Made by a program: the position numbers and the translations under genes. Under the pieces are notes generated by a model, which saw only the letters and a program-made list of their open reading frames with translations, was not told where the DNA came from and made no database searches. Shown one piece after another: positions 22,813 to 30,737 of a stretch of DNA of 64,000 nucleotides. This DNA comes from Sphingosinicella sp. LHD-64 (GTDB lineage Bacteria; Pseudomonadota; Alphaproteobacteria; Sphingomonadales; Sphingomonadaceae): assembly GCF_031157375.1 (NCBI RefSeq), contig NZ_JAVIFV010000003.1, positions 434,001 through 498,000 on the forward strand. The letters run 5' to 3'. The stretch's first letter is position 1. Each line of letters starts with the position of its first letter.

Positions 22813-25743
22813 TCAGGCGTGCATTGCAGCAGAAACGACGGATCTTTCAAACCGGCTCCCGACCCGTGCGAGGCCGTCGCCGGGCACGAGGAAGGAGGGG
22901 AGATCGCATTCGGCGTGGAAGCGCAGCAGCTGGTAGGCGATTCCCCCGAGGCCGCCGAGCAGGCCCGGCACGAACGCGTCGCGCAGCATGCCGCAGCTCG
23001 GGCCGTGATCCTCGAGCCCGGTCACGATCGCGGCCTCGAGGCCTGCACGCGACATGCCTGGCGGCCCTTCGCCGAGTCGAATGGCATGATCGAGCAATTC
23101 CCACGCGCCGACGTCGCCATGGCAGGCGCAATGGTTCCAGCCCAGCCCCATCCGAAGGGTCGCTGCGGCGGCCCGCCGCAGCGCCAGCCGTGTCCCCGGA
23201 TCCGCCAGGTCCGGATCGAGATCGAGCCGGGCAAGGCCGATGCCGACCGCGCCATGACACCACGCGGCAGCGGACCTGGGGCCGAGCCCGCGCAGGTCGA
23301 TCCAGTTCTGCTCCTCCTGATCGAACAGCGAGTCCTCGAAGGCCAGCGCGGCGGCCGCGGTCCGGCGATGGCGCTCGTCCCCGGTCACATGGGCGAGCCG
23401 CGCGAGCGCCCAGCCGACGCCGCTCACGCCATGCGCGAATCCGCCCAGCCCTTCCGGCCAGTCGCGATGCGTCCATCGCACGGTCGCGCCCCGCAGATCC
23501 GCCTGCCGGCACAGACGATCGCCCAGTTCGGCGGCGATCGCCACGAAGTCTGCATCGCCGGTCCGCTCGGCCAGCAGAAGCAGCGGCGGGATCGCCCCCG
23601 CCGGCCCGGAGAGGACGTCCGGTGCGTCGTCGTTGGTTAGTGTCTGGGGTATCCGGCGCGCCATCGCGGCGGCGCGCGAAACCTGGCCGTCCACACCGAG
23701 GCAGTCGAGCACGAGCCGCACCCAGACCTGACCGGCAAGCCCCATATAGGCGCCAGGTGCGGGCGGCCGCATTTCCGGGCCGCGGCCCGTCAGCTCCGCC
23801 TGCTTCGCCTCGGCGAGATCGAGCGTGCGAAGCAGGGCATCACGCAGCGGCGCGATGCCGGCGACGGGATCGGCCCGGCCCGCGTCCGTTTCCCGGCAAT
23901 AGGCGGCGGCGAGAAGGGCGACGCCCGAAATACCGCCATAAAGGTCGGGATCGAGCGGTTGGACCGACCAGCCGGCCGGCGTCAGCATAGGGGCGATCCA
24001 GGTCACGGTGCCGTCATGCCCGCGGATCGCGGTCTCCACGAAGCGCCCGGCGATCGCCGCCGCCTGCGCGCGCCGGCGGGCATCGAGATCGCTGCTGCGC
24101 ACCACGTCCGGCCAGCGCCGCTCGCCGGCAGAACTCCAGCCGTCGCTGACATAGGCGCAGACCAGGGCCGACCGCACATAGTTGCGCTCCAGCGTGAGGT
24201 CGGCACCGCGCCAGTCCTGCCATGCGGCATCGACGAGATTTGCCGACTCGCCCCACGTCGTTCCGCCCGGCCCGTCGAACCGGCCTTCGTCGGCAATGGC
24301 AGAGAAATAGGGCACGTCGCCGGCGAGCATGTCCTCGATCTCCGCAGCGATCACGGCCGGATCGCCCGGCGCGGTGGAGACGTTGCCGGCCATGCGGGCA
24401 AGCAGATCGTGGGCCGTTTCCCGAGCTTTCGTTTCATCGTTCAGCGATACCGGATGCCAGAGCATGCGCAGGATCTGGGCATAGACTTCGGTGTTGCGCA
24501 GCACGGCGCGGACGCGGCAGGATTCGAATCGGCCGAGGGCGCTCCGCAGCACGCCGCGCCCGTCGAGCCGCCGCAGCAGGGCCGACATCTCGTCGAAACC
24601 GGCCAGCACGTCCGGCCAATGGTCGGCCAGGACCGGTCGGGGCGCCGGATGGTTCTGCGCGGCCGGAGCCTCGACCTGGCGCTCGCCCAGCCGGGCCTCA
24701 TCGGTGCCGGCGCCGATGATCGTGGGGATCGTCATCATCGGCTGCTGGCCGGGCAGAGCGCCGATTCCCGACGCATCGACCCCGCGCCACACCAGCCCCT
24801 GACCGCGGCTCGGCAGCAGCCCGATGGCGAGCACGGTCCCGCGCACGAACTGGATGGCGATGTCGGTGGCGTCGCCGTAACCGGACGGAAACGGATCGAT
24901 CCGGGGCGTGAACAAGGTTTCGCAATCGATGACCGATGGCCGCGCGCCATGGGCGATCAGATTTTCGGCGTGGAGATCGCTGCCGCCGAGCAGCCGCATC
25001 AGCGCCAGCCACTGCCCGATGCCGACATAGAAGCGCGCAAGCTCAGCCGCATCGGCGGCATGGACATGGGGCACGAATTCGGCCCAGCCATAGCCGTCGC
25101 CGGGGGTCACACGCGGCACATGGATCGGCAGCGTCCGGCCGACGTCCTGCCGCAGCCAATCGATGAAGCCGGCGAGCGCCACATCGATCGCGACCGAGCG
25201 CGGCTTGTAGACGATCCGGCCCCGCGCGCAGTGGGCGATCGCGACGGTATGCCCGCCACCATGCGTGTCGCCGGCACCGAAGCGAAGCTCCGTCAGCGTG
25301 CCCGGATCACCGCCGCACAGTGGCGCGAGCCGATCGCGATCCGCGGTCCAGCGGCGCGCGAAATCCAGCGCCGCGCCCGCATGATTGTCCATGACCCGCG
25401 CGATTCGTCGCGAGAGAGCTGGATAATGTCTTCCAAGGTCCGACCAAAAGGCCGGCCGGGCCGTGAGATCGAGAAAATGCCGCCAGCGGGCTTCGGGGCT
25501 GTCACCCTGTAGCCGCCCCTCGACCCGTGCCGCATTGAGTTCGACCAGCAGCAGCCGGGTGAGCTTGCGGAGCAGCGATCGATCGAGCGCGACGCTCCAG
25601 CCGGCCAGGACGGCATCGGCTTCGCCCGCCCCGAGATTGGGAAGGCGCGAAAGCTGGGCTGCCAGCCGCGCCTTGGCCGGCGCGGTCAGGCAACCCAGCG
25701 AGGCTTGAAAGCTTTCTGCGTCTGCGTCTGACGCTTCGGTCAA
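22813..25743 (-). CDS. lanM: Class II lanthipeptide synthetase LanM
   Basis: Bifunctional enzyme of 976 residues that phosphorylates and dehydrates Ser/Thr in a precursor peptide and then couples them to Cys as lanthionines. The N-terminal dehydratase (DUF4135) shows IVYKPRS (about residue 178), GGSDLHAENLIAHG, VIDCETLF and NTEVYAQILRMLWHPVSL. The C-terminal LanC-like cyclase has GISGVALLAAAY, GFAHGVSGVGWALA and the zinc ligands in WCHGAVG (about 828) and CACHGDVG (about 873). All catalytic signatures are intact. It starts at TTG one base after the stop of the precursor gene, which suggests translational coupling; no ATG or GTG is available nearby. Length is normal for LanM. No transporter or leader peptidase gene is adjacent. 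Confidence 0.93.
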   Translation of the reverse strand: MTEASDADAESFQASLGCLTAPAKARLAAQLSRLPNLGAGEADAVLAGWSVALDRSLLRKLTRLLLVELNAARVEGRLQGDSPEARWRHFLDLTARPAFWSDLGRHYPALSRRIARVMDNHAGAALDFARRWTADRDRLAPLCGGDPGTLTELRFGAGDTHGGGHTVAIAHCARGRIVYKPRSVAIDVALAGFIDWLRQDVGRTLPIHVPRVTPGDGYGWAEFVPHVHAADAAELARFYVGIGQWLALMRLLGGSDLHAENLIAHGARPSVIDCETLFTPRIDPFPSGYGDATDIAIQFVRGTVLAIGLLPSRGQGLVWRGVDASGIGALPGQQPMMTIPTIIGAGTDEARLGERQVEAPAAQNHPAPRPVLADHWPDVLAGFDEMSALLRRLDGRGVLRSALGRFESCRVRAVLRNTEVYAQILRMLWHPVSLNDETKARETAHDLLARMAGNVSTAPGDPAVIAAEIEDMLAGDVPYFSAIADEGRFDGPGGTTWGESANLVDAAWQDWRGADLTLERNYVRSALVCAYVSDGWSSAGERRWPDVVRSSDLDARRRAQAAAIAGRFVETAIRGHDGTVTWIAPMLTPAGWSVQPLDPDLYGGISGVALLAAAYCRETDAGRADPVAGIAPLRDALLRTLDLAEAKQAELTGRGPEMRPPAPGAYMGLAGQVWVRLVLDCLGVDGQVSRAAAMARRIPQTLTNDDAPDVLSGPAGAIPPLLLLAERTGDADFVAIAAELGDRLCRQADLRGATVRWTHRDWPEGLGGFAHGVSGVGWALARLAHVTGDERHRRTAAAALAFEDSLFDQEEQNWIDLRGLGPRSAAAWCHGAVGIGLARLDLDPDLADPGTRLALRRAAAATLRMGLGWNHCACHGDVGAWELLDHAIRLGEGPPGMSRAGLEAAIVTGLEDHGPSCGMLRDAFVPGLLGGLGGIAYQLLRFHAECDLPSFLVPGDGLARVGSRFERSVVSAAMHA

Positions 25744-25744
25744 A

Positions 25745-25927
25745 TCAGCAGCAATCGCAGCAAGCCGAGCCCGTGCAGATCGTGCCGCACTGGACCGTCA
25801 GCGCGCGGGCATCGTTGACGATGTCGCCCATCGTCAGTGCGCCGCCGGCGAACAGCGGACCGGCCGGGCTGGTTTCGTCCGCCTGTGAACGCCACTGGGT
25901 GGTGAGGTCGGTAGCTTGCTTCGTCAT
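25745..25927 (-). CDS. lanA: Lanthipeptide precursor peptide LanA, cysteine-rich core
   Basis: Peptide of 60 residues immediately upstream of lanM. The leader is acidic and polar (MTKQATDLTTQWRSQADE...) with a GG at 28-29 that could be a C39-type cleavage site. The C-terminal end carries all six cysteines (47, 51, 56, 57, 59, 60) and ends SACCDCC. Thr44, Thr49, Thr52 and Ser54 are the only Ser/Thr close to them. AGGGAG is well placed before the ATG at 25927. Small size, a Cys-only C-terminus and the position beside LanM make the assignment firm; the cleavage site, ring pattern and activity are unknown. I do not recognise the core from any named lantibiotic. Confidence 0.88.
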   Translation of the reverse strand: MTKQATDLTTQWRSQADETSPAGPLFAGGALTMGDIVNDARALTVQCGTICTGSACCDCC

Positions 25928-26152
25928 GAGATTTACTCCCTAGGCTTTGCTACAGTCACGCCGAGATCACTGGTATTTGTTTTGATCGACCAATGACTCG
26001 ACGCGACCTTTCTAGGGACAGGCTATTCTGAGTCAATTCGATTGCGGTTATTACCGTATCTTACTTTGTCTATTTAAATGATCATATATAATTTGTTATT
26101 TCATTAGGACTTTTATGTAAAATCAACTTACTCAATCCACCAAACAGCTCGC
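25928..26152 (-). promoter_or_regulatory. AT-rich leader/promoter region of the lanthipeptide operon
   Basis: In 26041-26100 I count only 14 G or C in 60 bases, in a window where genes are mostly two-thirds GC. It includes TTTAAATGATCATATATAAT on the plus strand with an embedded TGATCA. No ORF is present. It must contain the lanA promoter, but I could not fix a convincing -35/-10 pair. The base composition suggests acquired DNA or a nucleoid-protein target. Confidence 0.55.
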
Positions 26153-28051
26153 TCAGATCAGATAGTCCGAAGGTGCAAGAAAGGTGACGCCGATCAATGT
26201 GACCTGGCCGCTGCCGAAATCGACGATGCAGTCGTCGCCTACGTAGCGGATGTCGAGATTGCCCTGGAACGCCGCCTCGGTCTGGCGAAGGTCGAGCAGG
26301 TCGTTGTCACCCTCTTCCTGGCCGAAATCGTGGATCACGTCCGCATAGGTGAGCCCCTTGAACACGAAGCGGTCGTTGCCGCCGCCCCCCCAGAGCTCGT
26401 CGAAGCCGAGGCCGCCGTCGATCGTGTCGTTGCCGCCGCGCCCCGCGCCGACCGCCCCATCGCCATATATCCGGTCGTCGCCGTCGCCGCCGGTCAGGAC
26501 GTCGTTGCCGCCGGTCCCGCCCGCCAGGATCATCTCCGCGTCGCCGTAGAGGATATCGTCGCCCTCGCCACCGAACAGCCGGTCGTTCGCGCCGCGGCTG
26601 CCGGCGGCGATCGCAGTCAGGTCGCCATACAGGATGTCGTTGCCGAGCTCGCCCCACAGGCTGTCGCCCTGCCAGCCGCCGATCAGCCGGTCGTCGCCGA
26701 CGCCGCCGTAAAGCGCATCCTCCCCCTTGTCGCCCCAGAGGCGATCGTCGCCGAACCCCCCATAGACGGTATCGGCGCCTGCACCGGCGCGGATCAGGTC
26801 ATCGCCGAACCCGCCGGTGAGCGTCTCGCTCGCGCCGGTGCCGTTGATCGTCTGGCCTTCCGGCATCTCGTCGACCGCGAAGAGCTGGACCTTGATGCCG
26901 CCGTCGAGGCCGTCCTGGCCCTCGTCGGCGTTCCAGGCGATGGCGAACCGGTCGCCGCCGAGGCTCGCGACGCTGGGATCGATCGAGAAATAGGGCGAAT
27001 CGGCATGGACCTGGAATTCCTCGCCGATCCGGCCGCCGGCCGCGTCGAACACCTGGGCGCGGATCGTGATCAGCGGCTGCAGCCCCTCCGGATCCTCGGC
27101 GCCGTTCTGCCAGACCACGACGAAGCGGCCGTCCGACAAGGCGGCGATGTCGGCATTGTGTTGATCGGCGGCGATCTGGTCGTGGACGGTGAAGGCTTCG
27201 CCGAGCGCGGCGCCGTCCGGCGCGAAGAGGCGCGCCTTCACGTCGGCGCCGGGATCGTTGAATGCATCCTCGCCGAACGCGCCTTCCGTCCAGACCACGA
27301 CGAAATTGCCGTTGGAGAGGCGGGTGATGGTGGGATCGGGCCGCCCGCCCGCGCCCTCGCCGATCTCGAAGATCGTGCCGCCGAGGCCGTTCTTCTGCAT
27401 GATCTGGCCGTAGAAGGCCGCCTCCGCGCCCCCGAACGCCTCCTCCTCGCTGCGATAGCCGTGCCAGGCGACGACGAAGCTGGTGTCGGAGAGGACAGCG
27501 AGGCCCTTGGCGCCGGGCATGCCTTCATAGCCGAAGTCGAAGGCCGCGCGGACCGAGCTGCCGTCAGGCGAGCGGACCTCGCCCTCGCCGACATATTCGC
27601 CGCTCCACACCGTGACCACGCTGCCGTCGGCGAAGGAGGCGCTTTCCGGGTTCCAGTGATAATAGTCGTAATCGGTGAGATGTTCGGGGCCGGTCCGGAC
27701 GCCGTTCGCATCGAGATACTGGGTGTTCACCGACGTACCGGGGAGCTGATTCTCCTCGCCGCTTGAATAGGAGATGGCGAAGCTGCCGTCCGGGCGCGCG
27801 GCAACGGTCGGGCTCCACTGCTGATCCTGGGTGATCGTGTTCACCGTGAATTCGTCGGCGAGCGCCTGGCCGGGGAGGATGGCGCGCGCCTGGATCTCGA
27901 TGCCGAACCCGGTTTCCTCGTTCGGGCGGAACTGACTGCGCCAGGCGACGACGAAGCCGCCTTCGGGCGTGCCGGCAATGTCGGGCTGGGTCTGGGGCCC
28001 GACGAGGTTGCCGGTGTTGATGACGAATTCGGGGCCGATCCGGACGGGCAT
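26153..28051 (-). CDS. RTX-type calcium-binding secreted protein
   Basis: Product of 632 residues without an N-terminal signal peptide, as expected for type I secretion. Residues 1 to about 400 contain spaced repeats with the core G-x-FVVxW (TPEGGFVVAWRS, SDTSFVVAWHGY, SNGNFVVVWTEG, SDGRFVVVWQNG), probably blades of a beta-propeller-like fold. From about 405 to 560 there are RTX calcium nonapeptides (GGFGDDLIRAGAGAD, GGVGDDRLIGG, GGDGDDRIYGDG, GGGGNDRFVF). The C-terminus is an uncleaved secretion-type tail. No catalytic motif is evident. GGAGGAAC precedes the ATG at 28051. It lies directly upstream of the lanthipeptide genes on the same strand; no type I secretion genes are in the window. Confidence 0.88.
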   Translation of the reverse strand: MPVRIGPEFVINTGNLVGPQTQPDIAGTPEGGFVVAWRSQFRPNEETGFGIEIQARAILPGQALADEFTVNTITQDQQWSPTVAARPDGSFAISYSSGEENQLPGTSVNTQYLDANGVRTGPEHLTDYDYYHWNPESASFADGSVVTVWSGEYVGEGEVRSPDGSSVRAAFDFGYEGMPGAKGLAVLSDTSFVVAWHGYRSEEEAFGGAEAAFYGQIMQKNGLGGTIFEIGEGAGGRPDPTITRLSNGNFVVVWTEGAFGEDAFNDPGADVKARLFAPDGAALGEAFTVHDQIAADQHNADIAALSDGRFVVVWQNGAEDPEGLQPLITIRAQVFDAAGGRIGEEFQVHADSPYFSIDPSVASLGGDRFAIAWNADEGQDGLDGGIKVQLFAVDEMPEGQTINGTGASETLTGGFGDDLIRAGAGADTVYGGFGDDRLWGDKGEDALYGGVGDDRLIGGWQGDSLWGELGNDILYGDLTAIAAGSRGANDRLFGGEGDDILYGDAEMILAGGTGGNDVLTGGDGDDRIYGDGAVGAGRGGNDTIDGGLGFDELWGGGGNDRFVFKGLTYADVIHDFGQEEGDNDLLDLRQTEAAFQGNLDIRYVGDDCIVDFGSGQVTLIGVTFLAPSDYLI

Positions 28052-28297
28052 GAACGTTCCTCCGCTCGCCGCCCGCCCTTCCGGCAGCGCGGCCGTTGGT
28101 CCCCGCCCACGGCGACGCTAGGCCGATTCGTGTGACAGACGGCATCGGACCACTACGGTAGCCGAGCCGTCCCGCCCCGTTTTCGCGACCAGTTCGAAGG
28201 CCCGGCAGACACCCGGTGAAAAGCCGCGACTCCCCCCGGGGTCTGGCGAATGCGCCGAGCGATTCCTACGTCGCTGTCCCCCGACCGGAGACCTGCC

Positions 28298-29206
28298 ATG
28301 GCCGACACCGAAGACGCCCCCGCCAACCAGCCGCCGGGCTATGTTCCGCCAAGGGTGTGGACTTGGGACAGCCCGAGCGGCGGCCAGTTCGCCAACATCA
28401 ACCGGCCCGTCTCCGGCGCCACCCACGAGAAGGCTCTCCCGGTCGGCACGCACCCGCTCCAGCTCTACTCGATGGGCACGCCGAACGGCGTCAAGGTCAC
28501 GATCCTGCTCGAGGACCTGCTCGCGCTCGGCCATTCGGGCGCCGAATATGACGCCTGGCTGATCGAGATCGGCGAGGGCGACCAGTTCGCCAGCGGCTTC
28601 GTCGAGATCAATCCCAATTCCAGGATCCCGGCCCTGCTCGACCGCTCGACCGACCCGCCGACGCGCCTGTTCGAGAGCGGCTCGATCCTCTTCTATCTCG
28701 CCGAGAAGTTCGGCGCCTTCCTGCCGACCGAGCATTACAAGCGCGCCGAGACGATGAACTGGCTGATGTGGCAGATGGGCTCGGCGCCGTTCGTCGGCGG
28801 CGGCTTCGGCCACTTCTTCACTTATGCCCCGTTCAAGATGGAATATCCGATCAGCCGCTACGCGATGGAGACGAAGCGGCAGCTTCACGTGCTCGACACC
28901 CATCTGGCGAAGAACCAGTTCATGGTCGGCGATGACTATACCATCGCCGACATGGCGATCTGGCCCTGGTATGGCGGCCTGATGCGCGACGCCTATGGCG
29001 CGCAGGAATTCCTCTCGGTGCAGGACTATCCGAACCTGCGGCGCTGGACCGCGCAGCTCTGGAGCCGCCCGGCGGTCCAGCGCGGTCGCATGGTGAACCG
29101 CACGTCGGGCACGCCCGACACCCAGTTGCGCGAACGCCACGACGCCGGCGACTTCGAGTCCAACCGGCAGGACATGGTCGAGGCACGGGGCCGCGTGCGC
29201 GTCTAG
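28298..29206 (+). CDS. yghU: Glutathione-dependent disulfide-bond oxidoreductase (YghU-type GST)
   Basis: Glutathione transferase homologue of 302 residues. The N-terminal extension PPRVWTWDSPSGGQFANINRP is diagnostic of the Nu-class YghU group, which binds two glutathiones and has disulfide reductase activity. The thioredoxin-fold part shows NPNSRIPALLD and FESGSILFYLAEKFG; the helical C-terminal domain shows MNWLMWQMGSAPFVGGGFGHF and YTIADMAIWPW. The ATG at 28298 (MADTEDAP) has CCGGAG upstream. Divergent from the RTX gene; cytoplasmic redox role. Confidence 0.93.
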   Translation: MADTEDAPANQPPGYVPPRVWTWDSPSGGQFANINRPVSGATHEKALPVGTHPLQLYSMGTPNGVKVTILLEDLLALGHSGAEYDAWLIEIGEGDQFASGFVEINPNSRIPALLDRSTDPPTRLFESGSILFYLAEKFGAFLPTEHYKRAETMNWLMWQMGSAPFVGGGFGHFFTYAPFKMEYPISRYAMETKRQLHVLDTHLAKNQFMVGDDYTIADMAIWPWYGGLMRDAYGAQEFLSVQDYPNLRRWTAQLWSRPAVQRGRMVNRTSGTPDTQLRERHDAGDFESNRQDMVEARGRVRV

Positions 29207-29260
29207 CCGGGGTTCGCGACACCCCTTACGCCCGCCTCCGGGTTCGCCTATGCGCGGGCC

Positions 29261-30655
29261 ATGCATCAGCCGCGCACCCCTGCCGCCGGGCTCTGGCGCG
29301 CCGAAGCGCGCGCGACGCTGCTGCTCGCCTATCCGCTGGTGCTCACCAACCTCGCCCAGTCGCTGATCCACGCGACCGACGTCATGCTGCTCGGCCATGT
29401 CGGCCCGGAGACGCTCGCGGCGGCGGCTTTGGGGGTCAACCTCTACGTCTTCTGCCTGGTCTTCGGCATGGGCCTGATGACCGCGGCCGCGCCGATGATC
29501 GCGCGCGAGCGGGGGCGCCGCTTCAACAGCGTGCGCGACGTGCGGCGCACCGTCCGCCAGGCGATGTGGTCGGCGGTGCTGCTCGTCCTGCCGATGTGGG
29601 CGTTCCTCTGGAACGCGAAGGCCATCCTCATGTTCATCGGCCAGGACCCTGTGCTGGCCGGGGAGGCGCAGGTCTTCGTGCGCCACCTGATGTGGGCGCT
29701 GCTGCCGGCCTTCCTCTACCTCGTCCTGCGCAACTTCCTCGCCGCGCTGGAGCGGCCGCTCTGGTCGCTCGCCGTCGCCGCCGGCGCGGTGGCGGTGAAC
29801 GCGGTGATCAACACCTGCCTGATCTACGGCGTGCCTTCGATCGGCCTACCCGCCTACGGCCTCGCCGGAGCGGGCACCGGCAGCTCGATCACGGTAACGC
29901 TCGAGTTCCTCGCCCTCGCCTTCATCATCGGCCGCCACAAGCGCTTTCGCCGCTATCACCTGTTCGGCCGCTTCTGGCGGCCGGACTGGCCGCGCTTCCG
30001 CGCGTTCTGGCGGCTCGGCACGCCGATCGCGATGACGCTGGCGCTGGAGGTCGGCGTGTTCAACTCGGCGGTCTTCCTGATGGGCCTGATCGGCGCCGCG
30101 AGCCTCGCCGCCCACCAGATCGCGATCCAGATCGCCAGCCTCTCCTTCATGGTGCCGATGGGCCTCGCCCAGGCGGTGACCGTCCGGGTGAGCCACCAGC
30201 TCGGCCGCGGCGATCCGGCCGGCATCGCCCGCGCCGGCTGGACGAGCTTCGTGCTCGCCACCGGCTTCATGGCGATGATGGCGGTGGTCATGTGGATCGC
30301 GCCCCACCAGCTCGTCGCGGTCTTCGCGGACATGAGCGATCCCCGCAACGCCCCGGTCATCCCGCTCGCCGTTTCCTTCCTCGCCGTCGCGGCGCTGTTC
30401 CAGATCTTCGACGGCGCCCAAGCGGTCGGCGCGGGCATGCTGCGCGGGCTGCACGACACCAAGGTGCCGATGGCCTTCGCGCTGGTCGGCTACTGGGTCG
30501 GCGGCTTCGGCACCGCGGTCGCCTTCGGCTTCGGGCTGGGCTGGCAGGGGGTCGGCATCTGGGCCGGCCTCGCGACGGGCCTCGCGATCGTCTCGGTGCT
30601 GATGCTCGCGCGCTGGCTGCGGCGCGTGCCGCTCGGCCTCGTCCCGGGCCAGTAG
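29261..30655 (+). CDS. MATE family efflux transporter (NorM-like)
   Basis: Multidrug and toxin extrusion antiporter with about 12 transmembrane helices, 464 residues. Typical segments are YPLVLTNLAQSLIHATDVMLLGHVG at the start, AAGAVAVNAVINTCLIYG in the first half and its counterpart LAAHQIAIQIASLSFMVPMGLAQAVTVRVSHQLGRGD in the second. It would export cationic drugs or metabolites in exchange for sodium or protons at the inner membrane. It follows yghU by 54 bp on the same strand. Although near the lanthipeptide genes, MATE proteins do not process or export leader peptides, so a link is not assumed. Confidence 0.92.
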   Translation: MHQPRTPAAGLWRAEARATLLLAYPLVLTNLAQSLIHATDVMLLGHVGPETLAAAALGVNLYVFCLVFGMGLMTAAAPMIARERGRRFNSVRDVRRTVRQAMWSAVLLVLPMWAFLWNAKAILMFIGQDPVLAGEAQVFVRHLMWALLPAFLYLVLRNFLAALERPLWSLAVAAGAVAVNAVINTCLIYGVPSIGLPAYGLAGAGTGSSITVTLEFLALAFIIGRHKRFRRYHLFGRFWRPDWPRFRAFWRLGTPIAMTLALEVGVFNSAVFLMGLIGAASLAAHQIAIQIASLSFMVPMGLAQAVTVRVSHQLGRGDPAGIARAGWTSFVLATGFMAMMAVVMWIAPHQLVAVFADMSDPRNAPVIPLAVSFLAVAALFQIFDGAQAVGAGMLRGLHDTKVPMAFALVGYWVGGFGTAVAFGFGLGWQGVGIWAGLATGLAIVSVLMLARWLRRVPLGLVPGQ

Positions 30656-30737
30656 CGGAACCTGGCCTCCGGCCGATCTCCAGTCATTGATGTCGGTCGC
30701 GGCGTGAGGCTATGTCCGGCGGAGGAGAGCGCACCCG

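Noticed and set aside
22813-25743. LanM as a pseudogene because it lacks an ATG start
   Set aside because: The frame is intact with all catalytic motifs, and a TTG start one base after the lanA stop is compatible with coupled translation.
26400-26830. Tandem repeats in the RTX gene as a CRISPR or satellite array
   Set aside because: They encode calcium-binding nonapeptides in one frame and vary in sequence; no identical repeats with regular spacers.
26330-27766. Plus-strand open frame antisense to the RTX gene
   Set aside because: The minus strand encodes ordered RTX repeats; the plus frame is low-complexity without motifs.
29261-30655. MATE transporter as the missing lanthipeptide exporter
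   Set aside because: Opposite strand, a family without peptidase function, and next to yghU; leader-peptide export normally needs a C39 ABC transporter.
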